A stretch of 37,757 bases of DNA from Deltaproteobacteria bacterium (GTDB taxonomy: Bacteria; Myxococcota_A; Polyangia; Haliangiales; JADYYK01). A program made the translations under genes and the position numbers. The stretch spans positions 1 through 37,757 of the forward strand of contig JADYYK010000182.1 of assembly GCA_020853705.1 (NCBI GenBank), written 5' to 3'. Below are positions 19,001-28,896 of the stretch, one piece after another; within the stretch, counting starts at the first letter, position 1; every line of letters begins with the position of its first letter. The notes under the pieces were generated by a model. It saw only the letters and a program-made list of their open reading frames with translations. It was not told where the DNA came from and ran no database searches.

Positions 19001-21385
19001 CCGGTCGACGCCGCCAACTCGACGCTGACCGCCACGCCGACCACGCGCACCGCCGGCCAGTCGTCGACGGTGACGGTGACCCTGTATGACGCCTTCATGA
19101 ACCCGGTGCCCGGCGCCGCCGTGGTGCTGTCGGCCACTGGCACCTCGACGTCGCTGGTGCAGCCCGCCGCCACCGACGCCGCCGGCGTGACCACCGGCTC
19201 GCTGAGCGCGACGGCGCCCGGCGCCAAGGTCGTCAGCGCGACCGGCAACGGCACCCCGGTGACCCAGACCGCCACCGTGCAGTACGACCCGGGTGCGGTC
19301 GATGGCGCGATGTCGACCGTGGTCGCCAGCCCGGGCACCCCGTTCGCCGACAACAGCGCCACCGCGACCATCACGGTGACGGTGCTGGACGGCTTCGGCA
19401 ACCCCATCCCCAGCGTGCTGGTCGCGCTGGCGGCGACCGGCTCGGGCAACACGCTGTCGGCGCCGGCCAACACCGACCTCAGCGGCGTCTACACCGGCAC
19501 CATCCGCTCCAGCGATCTCGGCACCAAGACCGTGAGCGCCAGCGCGGGCGGCTCCCCCATCACGCAGACCGCCGACGTGACCTTCGGGCCCGGCCCCATC
19601 AGCGCCGCCAACTCGGCGCTGACCCTGGACCGCTGGGCCAACCTGCGCGCCGACGGCACCGACGTCAGCACCGTCACCATCACCGCGCGTGACACCGCCA
19701 ACCGCGTCATCCCCGGCGCCACCGCCGTGGTCACCCTGACCGGTGGCACCGCTGGCAACATCTTGACCCAGCCCGCCGCCCCCACCGACGGGGCCGGCGT
19801 CGCCACCGCCAGCATCGCCTCCACCATCGCGGGCACGCCCATCGTCGGCGTCAACCTGACCTACGGCGGCAGCACGGTGACGGCCAGCCAGCGCCAGACC
19901 GTCGGCTATGCCTGCGCCGCGCCGCGGTCGTGCAACACGCTGTTCCTGTCGGGTGTCACCACCAGCGGGCAGTACACCATCGATCCCGACGGCCAGGGCG
20001 GTGTGCCCGCCTTCTCGGTGTGGTGCGACATGACCAGTCCGCTCGGCGGCTGGACCGTGCTGTACGGCTCCGACGGCGGCGATGCCCAGATGCCCATCGT
20101 GTCCGACACCCCGGCAGGGGGTAATCCGCTGCTGTTCGAGCGCTACAACACCACGCGTGCGCAGAAGATCGCGTTCAGCACCATGGCCCATGGTGCTGGT
20201 TACATGGCGAACGTCACGCGTGCCGGCGGCCACCTGACCTTCGTCACCACCCCCCCGGTGCCGCTGTTCGGTGCCAGCCTGGCCACGCCCGGCTCGGAGT
20301 TCCACGCGCCCATCAGCATCTTCGAGCCCATCCCCGGCATCTTCCTGGACAGCGGCTTCGTGGGCTGGTCGAACTTCAACATCGCCGGCGGCGGCGACTT
20401 CAACATCAGCGGCACCGACGGCCTGACCAGCTGCCCCACCCTGACCATGAGTGGTGTCGACCATCACTCGACCAGCTACGCGCACCTCAACTGCGAGTGC
20501 GAGCGCCAGTACCTGGCCAGCTTCTCGGCCGACGACCTCGATGGTGACGCCGGATACATCGCGCACGACAGCATCGGGACCTGGATCGGCAACGGCTTGT
20601 GCAGTAGCGCCGAGACCAACAAGCTGCAGTTCTACCTGGCCATCCGCGACAATGCGCGGGCCGCGCGCAACTGCCAGCAGCTGCGCATGGCCGGCGTGAC
20701 CACCAGCGGCCTGTACAACATCGATCCCACCAGCACCGGCGCTTCCGTCCCGGTCTACTGCGACATGACCAGCGACGGCGGCGGCTGGACCATCCTGCAC
20801 TCGGCCACCGGGGCCGACAACGAGGTCCCGCTGGTGTCCGATACCGTGGTCGCGGGCCTGCCGCTCTCCAACGGCGCGTTCAACATGAGCCGTCTCGACA
20901 AGCAGAACATCGGCATCGTCTCGTCGGAGACCATGTTCCGCAACGGCGACACTGGAAGCTACCTGCGCGCCAGCGCGTCAGCCTTCGACGGCAACCTGGT
21001 CGCGGGCGGGCACCCGCACTTCCCGGTCCGCCTGACCGCCAGCGACGGCACCGGCGCCGAGGGCTTCATGGGCTACAGCACCAGCGGCATCCTCTCCGGT
21101 GGCGACTTCGGCGTCAGCATGACCGACGGCCCGACCTGCTCGGGCACCATGATCCAGGGCTTCGATCACCACAACACGACGGCTTACAACCACCTCAACT
21201 GCGGCTGCGCGCGCCAGTACCTGTACAGCTACTCGAGCAGCGTCGGGGACAGCGATGCTGGCTATGACGTCAACACCGGCCTCGGCAGCTGGGCCGGCAC
21301 CACCGGCTGCGACGGCAACGAGGGCGGCCTGCTGATCTTCCGCACCGCGGTGCGCGGCGACGTCGCCGCCAGCTGCGGCCCGTAG
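16037..21385 (+). CDS. Giant surface lipoprotein: 12 bacterial Ig-like repeats and two fibrinogen-like domains
   Basis: This 1782-residue protein has a lipobox FAAGC (Cys21) and an Asp/Ser-rich tether to about residue 56. Twelve repeats of about 100-105 residues fill residues 57-1291. Each has the invasin/intimin (Big_1) pattern: STVTVTVRDxxGNPVPG, ALAATGTGNT, GVTTGTIxST, KTVTAT. The C-terminal 490 residues form two related cysteine-containing modules (about 1292-1544 and 1545-1782). Each opens SGxYxIDP, then CDMTSxxGGWT, as in fibrinogen C-terminal domains, and each has HHxTxYxHLNCxCxRQYL and a DxDAGY element that may bind calcium. ATG 16037 has AGGGGG five bases upstream. Likely an adhesin or recognition protein. 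It is divergent from the ceramidase-like gene. Confidence 0.9.
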   Translation: MRLSSARVVVVGWLALFAAGCGDNGEVESDAAMTDSRVPDASSPDSSADASVVEVSAAMSTVTVDRATGVVANGTEQSTVTVTVRDAAGNALTGVNVTLAVTGTGNTVSTPAPTNASGVTTATLASTRAEVKTITATAGGVTLTQMPTVAFVAGAPSAAMSTVSASPATVIANGTATSTITVTVRDSNGNPIAGRPVGLAATGTSNTLVQPGMTSAAGVTTGTLASTAAGIKVVTATVAPGAGQLVITQTASVTFTVGAISPSISTVIAAPTSVSADGVAVSTVTITVRDSGGNPVPGIPVGLTATGTGNVLVQPAVTNASGVTTGTIASTRAETKTVTATADPTGAAVAITQQPTVTFVPGAVSPLSTIAATPLTLAADGTAVSTITVTVRDASGNPIPGRTVALAATGTGNTLTQPAGVTGATGVATGTLASTVAATKIVTAIVDPGAGQVALTGMATIVFQAGSASAATTTLTVSPPSATANGTSVVTVTVTVRDGSGNPLGGRAVALSATGSGNTLTQPVGVTGADGVATGTIASTVAEAKTVSAVIDPAGANIAVTQTATATFTSGSPTTTNSTVVVSPATGVTADGVTSATITVTVIDGAGNPVPGQTVSLAATGTGNTVTQPALATSASGVTTGSIRSTVAEVKTITATIDPTGTPAVITQQPTVAFVAGAPSATTTTLAVAPQSGITADGVATAGVTVTVRDSGGNPVAGATVALAATGTGNVVSAPGLSDVNGIYLGSVASTVAGTKTISATIDPAGTPVAVTQTGSASFSPGAASATVSTLVAAPTAGLAANGVAQSTVTVTLLDAQGNPVPGQTVELGATGSFNTLSAPGVTDAAGVYTGSIRSTRAETKVVSATVNPGAGQVVLGQTASVDFLPGSISAATSTLRATPDVNITADDVQTSTITVVVLDAVQNPLSGVTVTLAATGTGNTLSAPGPTDVNGIYTGFIRSTRAELKTVSAMANAINLAQTVTVDFVAGPVDAANSTLTATPTTRTAGQSSTVTVTLYDAFMNPVPGAAVVLSATGTSTSLVQPAATDAAGVTTGSLSATAPGAKVVSATGNGTPVTQTATVQYDPGAVDGAMSTVVASPGTPFADNSATATITVTVLDGFGNPIPSVLVALAATGSGNTLSAPANTDLSGVYTGTIRSSDLGTKTVSASAGGSPITQTADVTFGPGPISAANSALTLDRWANLRADGTDVSTVTITARDTANRVIPGATAVVTLTGGTAGNILTQPAAPTDGAGVATASIASTIAGTPIVGVNLTYGGSTVTASQRQTVGYACAAPRSCNTLFLSGVTTSGQYTIDPDGQGGVPAFSVWCDMTSPLGGWTVLYGSDGGDAQMPIVSDTPAGGNPLLFERYNTTRAQKIAFSTMAHGAGYMANVTRAGGHLTFVTTPPVPLFGASLATPGSEFHAPISIFEPIPGIFLDSGFVGWSNFNIAGGGDFNISGTDGLTSCPTLTMSGVDHHSTSYAHLNCECERQYLASFSADDLDGDAGYIAHDSIGTWIGNGLCSSAETNKLQFYLAIRDNARAARNCQQLRMAGVTTSGLYNIDPTSTGASVPVYCDMTSDGGGWTILHSATGADNEVPLVSDTVVAGLPLSNGAFNMSRLDKQNIGIVSSETMFRNGDTGSYLRASASAFDGNLVAGGHPHFPVRLTASDGTGAEGFMGYSTSGILSGGDFGVSMTDGPTCSGTMIQGFDHHNTTAYNHLNCGCARQYLYSYSSSVGDSDAGYDVNTGLGSWAGTTGCDGNEGGLLIFRTAVRGDVAASCGP
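16205..19906 (+). repeat. Twelve in-frame tandem repeats of ~300-315 bp
   Basis: The Ig-like part of the giant lipoprotein gene is built of 12 diverged coding repeats. Blocks encoding ATGTGNT (typically GCGACCGGCACCGGCAACAC) and TITVTVRD recur once per unit. Repeats 2-8 are most alike; repeats 9-11 are shorter by a few codons and repeat 12 is the most diverged. Recombination between units could change copy number in frame. Confidence 0.9.
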
Positions 21386-21394
21386 CCAGCGGCA

Positions 21395-21718
21395 CTACCG
21401 CAGGCGGCGCGCGATCGCCGCGAGCCGCCTGCGCAGCCCCGCCAGCGTATCCGTCAGCGTATCCAGCCCCTCGATCACGGTCGGATCAGCGGCCATCACC
21501 GCCAGCTCCTCGCGCGTCAGCACCGGCTTCTCGGCGGTCTCCAGCGCGTGGGCCAGCCAGCGCTCGACATGTGCGACCGCGCACTGGGTGTCGCGCAGAT
21601 CTTCGCCGACCAGCTCGACCAGCTTGTCGAGCTCGCCCTGCACGGCCTCGCGCGGGCGGTGCCCGACGGCGATGTCGGGGTTCTCGCGATCAACCAGATA
21701 TTCGGTCGCGCTGGCCAT
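21395..21718 (-). CDS. Small helical protein of unknown function
   Basis: This 107-residue cytosolic protein is predicted all-helical and rich in Glu, Leu, Arg and Ala. Long heptad-like stretches at about 25-62 and 85-107 suggest a helical bundle or coiled coil. No family recognised. ATG 21718 is preceded by AGGAGG about six bases upstream, a good ribosome-binding site, which supports the gene being real. It converges with the giant lipoprotein gene (9 bp between stops), and its 5' side faces the hexanucleotide array upstream of dnaG. Confidence 0.65.
   Translation of the reverse strand: MASATEYLVDRENPDIAVGHRPREAVQGELDKLVELVGEDLRDTQCAVAHVERWLAHALETAEKPVLTREELAVMAADPTVIEGLDTLTDTLAGLRRRLAAIARRLR
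21399..21433. terminator. Convergent hairpin between the giant lipoprotein and small helical protein genes
   Basis: CGCAGGCGGC at 21399-21408 pairs perfectly with GCCGCCTGCG at 21424-21433 over 10 bp, with a 15-base loop that itself holds the palindrome GCGATCGC. It lies at the 3' end of the small gene and 14 bp past the giant gene's stop. No T-tract follows, so terminator function is tentative. Confidence 0.4.
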
Positions 21719-21844
21719 GGCGTGCTCCTCCTACTACGGAATTCGGCGCCCGGGAACCCCTGTGGGCAACTTTTCCGCCCAAGGTTGCCGCCAGCAGCCA
21801 CGCCTGGTGCGCCACGGGGTGTGGCCCTGGGCACAGGCGTCGGG

Positions 21845-21940
<96 letters not shown>

Positions 21941-21991
21941 GCCCTGGATGCCCAATTTTTGGACAATTCCACCGTAACGCAGCTCAACAAT

Positions 21992-22020
21992 TTGACACGC
22001 CAAGCCCTCGCGATCACACT
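21992..22020 (+). promoter_or_regulatory. Candidate upstream dnaG-rpoD promoter
   Basis: A perfect -35 TTGACA (21992-21997) is followed, after 17 bp, by CACACT (22015-22020), a fair -10. It lies in a locally AT-richer stretch of the dnaG upstream region. Confidence 0.45.
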
Positions 22021-22058
22021 CACCCGCAAGTCTGTGCGTGGCCCTCGGCAAACACTGC

Positions 22059-22087
22059 TTGACAGCCCCGCAGGCGTTCGCTATCGA
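22059..22087 (+). promoter_or_regulatory. Candidate proximal dnaG-rpoD promoter
   Basis: A perfect -35 TTGACA (22059-22064), a 17-bp spacer and TATCGA (22082-22087) form the best sigma-70-type promoter seen in the window. Predicted transcription start near 22094 leaves a leader of about 47 bases before the dnaG TTG. Confidence 0.65.
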
Positions 22088-22140
22088 GTCCCCTTCGTGC
22101 GGATTTTCAGGCACTTGACGCGGCACCAGGGGGAACACGC

Positions 22141-23973
22141 TTGCCGCTGATCCCGGACGACAAGGTCGACGAGATCCGCGAGGCGACGGACATCGTCGCG
22201 CTGGTGGGCGAGCACGTGCAGCTGCGGCGCGCTGGCACCAACTTCGTCGGGCTGTGCCCGTTCCACAACGAGCGCACGCCGTCGTTCAACGTCAACCCGG
22301 CCAAGCAGATCTTCAAGTGTTTCGGCTGTGACGAGAAGGGCGACGCCTTCTCCTTCCTCATGAAGATCGAGAACAAGACCTTCATGGAGGCCGCGCGCGA
22401 CCTGGCACGTCGCAAGTCCATCGATCTGCCCGAGCGCGAGCGCAGCCCCGAGGAGCTGCGCGCCGAGTCGGAGCGCGAGAAGCACGTCAAGGTCAACGAG
22501 CTGGCGGCCGACTTCTTCCGCGCCACGCTGGCCGGCCCCGGCGGCGAGGCCGCCCGCGCCTACCTCGAGAAGCGCGGCATCGACGAGGCCACCCAGCAGA
22601 CCTTCCGGCTCGGCTTCGCGCCCGACGCCTGGGACGCGCTGGCGCTGCACCTCATCGAGCGCAAGGTGCCGCCCGCATACGCGCTGGCCACCGGCCTCAT
22701 CGGCACGCGCGAGCGCGGCGGCGGCCACTATGACAAGTTCCGCGGCCGCCTGATGTGCCCGGTCTTCAACATGCACGGCGAGATCGTGGCCTTCTCGGGC
22801 CGCATCATCGATCCCAGCGCGCCCAAGGACGTCGCCAAGTACATCAACTCGCCGGAGTCGCCGGTCTACACCAAGGGCCGCCTGCTCTACGGCATCCACC
22901 AGGCCCGCGACGGCTTCGCCAAGAAGCGCCGCGCCATCCTGGTCGAGGGCAACTTCGACGTCATCTCGATGTACCGCGCCGGCTTCCACGAGACGGTGTG
23001 TCCGCTGGGCACCGCGCTGACCGCGGAGCAGGTCGATCTGCTCAAGCGGCGCGTCGAGAAGGTCGTGCTGATGCTGGACGCCGACCCGGCCGGTCGCAAG
23101 GCCACGCTGCGCAGCGCCGAGATCCTGATCAAGGCCGGCGTCCCGGTCTACGTGGTCACGCTCGACTCGGGCGACGATCCCGACTCGTTCGTGCGTCGCG
23201 CCGGCGCCGAGGCGGTCGGGCGCCGGGTCGACGCCGCGGTGCGCGCGGTGAAGTACTTCGTGGACAACCTGCCGCGCCTGGTCGACCTCGACCCCGTCGA
23301 GGCGGTCGAGCACGCCCGCGGCGTGGTCTTCCTGATCCAGGCCATCACGGATCGCACCGCCGCCGAGATGGCCGCGCACCAGGTCCAGGCTGCCACCGGG
23401 GTGCCCTACGCCAAGGTGCTGCAGTGGGTCGAGGCCGCCCGCGCCGCCGAACAGAAGGCGCGCCCCGAGGCCACCCGCCCCGCGCCCAATGGCACCAGCC
23501 CCAACGCCTCCGGCCTGCGCCAGCCCAAGTATGGCCCCGAGCACAAGCTGGTGGCCTTGATCGCCGATCACCCGTCGCTGCGCCGCCAGATCGGCCTGCT
23601 CGGCCTCGACACCCTGGTGCGCGATCCCGAGGTCAAGACCGCCCTCGCGGTGGCCGCCGAATCGCCCGACGACAGCGCCCGCGACCGCCGCATCGGGTCC
23701 CTGATGCTTGACGCTGCGCCAACACTCGCGCCGCTGATCCTGGGGGGCTATTTCACCACCGTGGAGTCGCCCGAGCAGGCCATCAGCGAGGCCGCCGGGG
23801 TCCTGCGCACCCCCGCGCTGCGCGCCCAGCTGGCCGACGCCCAGGCCCGCCTCAAGCAGGCCGAGCGCGCCGGCGACCCCAACGTCAGCGCCCTCGCGCG
23901 TGAAGTCCTTGAACTCAAGACGAAACTGAATATCCTTCTGGCCGATTTGCCGCCCGGCGGCCAGATTCAGTGA
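22141..23973 (+). CDS. dnaG: DNA primase
   Basis: DnaG synthesises RNA primers at the replication fork with the DnaB helicase. The 610-residue product has the N-terminal zinc-binding domain (Cys39-x2-His42, Cys60-x2-Cys63, with CPFHNERTPSF). The RNA polymerase/TOPRIM core follows, with GGHYDKFRGRLMCPV, Glu269 in EGNFDVI and Asp313/Asp315 in DADPAG. The helicase-interacting C-terminal domain (about 460-610) is poorly conserved, as usual. The start is TTG 22141, preceded by AGGGGG; this rare start may limit primase synthesis. rpoD follows after 49 bp, the common dnaG-rpoD (macromolecular synthesis operon) order; rpsU is not present upstream. Confidence 0.97.
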   Translation: MPLIPDDKVDEIREATDIVALVGEHVQLRRAGTNFVGLCPFHNERTPSFNVNPAKQIFKCFGCDEKGDAFSFLMKIENKTFMEAARDLARRKSIDLPERERSPEELRAESEREKHVKVNELAADFFRATLAGPGGEAARAYLEKRGIDEATQQTFRLGFAPDAWDALALHLIERKVPPAYALATGLIGTRERGGGHYDKFRGRLMCPVFNMHGEIVAFSGRIIDPSAPKDVAKYINSPESPVYTKGRLLYGIHQARDGFAKKRRAILVEGNFDVISMYRAGFHETVCPLGTALTAEQVDLLKRRVEKVVLMLDADPAGRKATLRSAEILIKAGVPVYVVTLDSGDDPDSFVRRAGAEAVGRRVDAAVRAVKYFVDNLPRLVDLDPVEAVEHARGVVFLIQAITDRTAAEMAAHQVQAATGVPYAKVLQWVEAARAAEQKARPEATRPAPNGTSPNASGLRQPKYGPEHKLVALIADHPSLRRQIGLLGLDTLVRDPEVKTALAVAAESPDDSARDRRIGSLMLDAAPTLAPLILGGYFTTVESPEQAISEAAGVLRTPALRAQLADAQARLKQAERAGDPNVSALAREVLELKTKLNILLADLPPGGQIQ

Positions 23974-24022
23974 ACTGAATGGGCGTGGCTTCGTTTGGAT
24001 CGATCGAAGGAGAACCCGTCTG

Positions 24023-25886
<1,864 letters not shown>

Positions 25887-25888
25887 CG

Positions 25889-26467
25889 CTAGTAGCGATA
25901 GCCGAGGGTGAACGCGAGGTACACGTTGGCGACGTGGCCCTCGCGGGCCTGACAGGTGAAGCGGTCGTCGAACTCGCCGGGGTCGCCGGCCCGGTTGACG
26001 AACCTGCACGACCGAGAGTCCACGAGCTTGGTCAAGCCGAGGCCCCAGCGCGTGAACAGGCCGCGGGCGCCCTGCTCGGCGCCGCCCTCGACGCTGACCC
26101 AGCGCGCGCCCTGATGGACCAGTTCGTCGCGACCCGGCAGGCCGTCGTAGTCCACGTAGCTCCCTTGCGAAACCGTGACGCCGACATAGCCGCGCCAGCC
26201 AGGCTTGTCCGGGTGCAGCCGCACCGTCCCCGCAGCCTGCAACCCATCGATCGACATGCCCCCGCCGACACCGACATCGACCCACGGCGTCACCGCCAGG
26301 CTGGCCGCAGCCCCGACCACGCCGAGCGGACTGCCCAGCCCGACCTGGCCCTCGAACGTGAACAGCGGACGCACCGGCGCCGCGACCCCGAGCCCCACCG
26401 GCTCGGCCTTGGCAGCCTGCCCCAGCCCCATCAGCAACCCCAGCCCAGCCACGACCAGCAACCTCAT
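25889..26467 (-). CDS. Small outer-membrane beta-barrel-like protein
   Basis: This 192-residue protein has a signal peptide (residues 1-22, cleavage after Ala-Lys-Ala). Alternating Gly/hydrophobic strands follow, such as FTFEGQVGLG, VTPWVDVGVGGGMSI, WRGYVGVTVSQGSY and NVYLAFTLGYRY. The aromatic C-terminus (Tyr-Arg-Tyr) fits a small, perhaps eight-stranded, outer-membrane barrel. Two cysteines (in SRSCRF and RFTCQA) may form a loop disulphide. No specific family recognised. ATG 26467 is the most likely start; an upstream in-frame ATG would begin inside the antisense of the rpoD repeat. It is the only gene between the two copies of the rpoD 3' repeat. Confidence 0.7.
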   Translation of the reverse strand: MRLLVVAGLGLLMGLGQAAKAEPVGLGVAAPVRPLFTFEGQVGLGSPLGVVGAAASLAVTPWVDVGVGGGMSIDGLQAAGTVRLHPDKPGWRGYVGVTVSQGSYVDYDGLPGRDELVHQGARWVSVEGGAEQGARGLFTRWGLGLTKLVDSRSCRFVNRAGDPGEFDDRFTCQAREGHVANVYLAFTLGYRY

Positions 26468-26589
26468 GCCAACCTGCCAGTGCAACCTGGGCGCCACGCC
26501 AGAACACACCGAAACCACGCCGCCAGGCCGCAGAAGCTGGCAAGTCTTCGACACCGACGCCCGAGGTCGAACGGGGGCCACCGTCCGTG

Positions 26590-26619
26590 CTCGTGCTCGA
26601 TCTCGATCTCGATCTCGAG
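26590..26619. repeat. Short CTCGNN hexamer run upstream of the barrel gene
   Basis: Five consecutive hexamers read CTCGTG, CTCGAT three times, then CTCGAG. They lie between the barrel gene start (26467) and rpoD repeat copy 2 (26646), and follow the same CTCGNN pattern as the arrays at 10163 and 21845. Confidence 0.8.
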
Positions 26620-26645
26620 ATATCGCGCTCGCCGCTGAATCCCCT

Positions 26646-26799
<154 letters not shown>

Positions 26800-26804
26800 G
26801 CTGA

Positions 26805-28757
26805 CTATGCCTGCGTGGCCGCAGCTTGGGCCGACGCGCCCTGCCGCGCCGACGGAACGGCGTCGAGGACCGCGCGAGCCCACAGCTCGAGGATCATCAG
26901 CGCCCAGGGCTGCACGCCCCGCGTCCCGAGGCGACCCAACACGTCGGGGTCGACGACCCCGCGGGCGCGCAGGGTCTCGGGCCGGCAGGTCTCGTCGAGC
27001 AGCGACCTGACCTCGCGCTCCAGCCAGTGCGAGGTCGGCAAGGCGAAGCCCCGCTTGGGCTGGCTGTGCTGGTCGGCTGGCAGCACGTCGGCCAGCGCGC
27101 GCAGCAGCACCAGCTTGGACGCCCCCGGCCCGTAGCGAGGATCGGGCCGCGCGGCGGTCGCCAGCTTGTGCCGGTCGGCGCAGCTGCGCGAAAATTCGGC
27201 GATCCGGATGTCGACCAGCGGCACGCGCAGCTCGAGCGAGTGCGCCATGCTGGCCGCGTCGGCGTCGCGCAAGAGCTGGCTGCCCATGTACAGCTCGGCG
27301 TCGAGCCGGCACGCCAGCCCGAGCGCCGACTCGGCGTGCACAGCACCGGGCTCGGCCAGGTGCTCGGTCAGCTCGGGCTCGCGGCCCGCGCGGTCGGGGC
27401 CGAGGCCCAGCATCGCGCGCGCCTCCCGCCACGCGAACACGCGGTGGGCCTGGGCCCAGGTCGCCGCCGGCGAGCGCCGCGCCGCCAGGTTGTGGACCCG
27501 CGCCGCGAGCGGCAGCCCGCGGGGCAGCCAGCGCCCCAGCTCGCTGGCCAGCCCGCCCAGCACCCGCTCGAGCAGCGACGCCTCTGCCCGCACCATGCGA
27601 CGCGCCACCGGGTAGCCGGCGAACCACTCGTCGCCACCCAGCCCCGACAGCACCCCCTTGACCTCGCGCGCGGCCTCCCGGCAAACCAGCCAGCTGTTGA
27701 GCCCGTCGGTCGACGGCTGATCGAGCTCGCCGGCGAAGCGCGGCAGCGCCTCGCGCACGTCGCGCCCGGTGATCGGCACGATGCGATGGCGACAGTCGAG
27801 CCGGCGCGCGATCTCGGCCGCGCGCGGGCTCTCGTCGAGCTCGGGTGCCTCGGGAAACCCCAGGGTGAACGTGCGCACGTCGGCCACGTGCTTGCGCATC
27901 AGCGCGACCATCGCGGTCGAGTCGACCCCGCCCGACAGGAAGGCGCCCACCGGCGCGTCGGCCAGCGCGTGCAGCCGCACGCTGTCCTCGAGTTCGACCC
28001 GCAGCCGCTCCGCAGCCGCGTCCAGCGTCTCGTCGCGCGGGCGGGCCGGCGGCATGGCCCAGAAACGCTGCCGCACCGACGCCTGCCGGCGCTCGGGCAC
28101 GTGGCGCTCGAGGCAGCCGCGCTCGAGCATGCGGATGGAGGCGAACGCGGTGCGGGGCTGGATGACGAAGCCGTGACCGAGATACTCGGCCATGGCCTCG
28201 AGGTCGAGCGCGCGCGGGACCAGCGCGCTGGCCAGCAGCGCCCGCAGCTCCGACGCGAACAGCAGGCGGCCGTGCTGCCCGGGGCCGTCGGCGATGTACA
28301 GCGGCTTGATGCCGAGCGGATCGCGCACCAGCACCAGCTCGGGCTCGCTGCCCTTGGGCCGGCCGCGCCAGTCCATGATGGCCATCGCGTACATCCCGCG
28401 CAGCTTGTGCACGAACTCGACGCCGTGCTCGAGGTACAGCGCCAGGGCCACCTCGCTGTCGGTGGTCGACTGGAACGGGTAGCCGCGGGCCAGCAGCGCC
28501 GCGCGGTGCACACGGAAGTCGTAGATCTCACCGTTGAACAGGATGGCGACGTCGCGCGCGGGCGACCACAGCGGCTGCTGGCCGCGGGGGCTGAGGTCGA
28601 CCAGCGCGAGGCGCACCATGCCGGCGGCGCCACCGCTCCAGGCCAGCGTGCCGGTGCCGTCGGGCCCGCGATGCGCCATCGCCCCCAGCATGCTGGCCAC
28701 CGCGTCCGCGCTGTCAGGGCCGCTCCGCGCGCCCCAGATCCCGGCGATGCCGCACAT
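26805..28757 (-). CDS. asnB: Asparagine synthase (glutamine-hydrolysing)
   Basis: Class II glutamine amidotransferase/asparagine synthetase of 650 residues. The N-terminal Ntn domain begins Met-Cys-Gly-Ile-Ala-Gly; Cys2 is the nucleophile once Met is removed. HRGPDG and NGEIYDF follow. The ATP-pyrophosphatase synthetase domain has SGGVDS near residue 270 and GLGGDEWFAGYP near 365. ATG 28757 is fixed by the Cys2 requirement. There is no clear ribosome-binding site, but TACTAA lies seven bases upstream. Such genes are frequent in polysaccharide and secondary-metabolite clusters, where they may amidate sugars or uronic acids. Given the neighbours, a role in surface-glycan modification is as likely as asparagine supply. 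Confidence 0.93.
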   Translation of the reverse strand: MCGIAGIWGARSGPDSADAVASMLGAMAHRGPDGTGTLAWSGGAAGMVRLALVDLSPRGQQPLWSPARDVAILFNGEIYDFRVHRAALLARGYPFQSTTDSEVALALYLEHGVEFVHKLRGMYAMAIMDWRGRPKGSEPELVLVRDPLGIKPLYIADGPGQHGRLLFASELRALLASALVPRALDLEAMAEYLGHGFVIQPRTAFASIRMLERGCLERHVPERRQASVRQRFWAMPPARPRDETLDAAAERLRVELEDSVRLHALADAPVGAFLSGGVDSTAMVALMRKHVADVRTFTLGFPEAPELDESPRAAEIARRLDCRHRIVPITGRDVREALPRFAGELDQPSTDGLNSWLVCREAAREVKGVLSGLGGDEWFAGYPVARRMVRAEASLLERVLGGLASELGRWLPRGLPLAARVHNLAARRSPAATWAQAHRVFAWREARAMLGLGPDRAGREPELTEHLAEPGAVHAESALGLACRLDAELYMGSQLLRDADAASMAHSLELRVPLVDIRIAEFSRSCADRHKLATAARPDPRYGPGASKLVLLRALADVLPADQHSQPKRGFALPTSHWLEREVRSLLDETCRPETLRARGVVDPDVLGRLGTRGVQPWALMILELWARAVLDAVPSARQGASAQAAATQA

Positions 28758-28764
28758 CTCGGGG

Positions 28765-28770
28765 TTAGTA
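28765..28770 (-). promoter_or_regulatory. -10-like TACTAA seven bases before the asparagine synthetase ATG
   Basis: On the minus strand TACTAA is followed by CCCCGAG and ATG 28757. A weak -35 (GTGAAC) is 17 bp further upstream. This arrangement would give a leaderless or near-leaderless transcript. The remaining 28771-28896 gap shows no other clear signal. Confidence 0.3.
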
Positions 28771-28896
28771 GCACGGGCGCTCAGGACGTTCACCCAGATC
28801 GTGCGCGACCTTGAGTGGCGGGACGGCCAGGATTCGTAGTAGATGTGAGCAGTCCATGAGCGTGACGTCAGGTCCCGAGGCCACGGCTGTGAACCC

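Noticed and set aside
18374..20800. 808-codon antisense open frame in the second half of the same gene
   Set aside because: Asp/Gly/His/Arg-rich composition typical of shadow frames; the fibrinogen-like and Ig domains are clear on the other strand.
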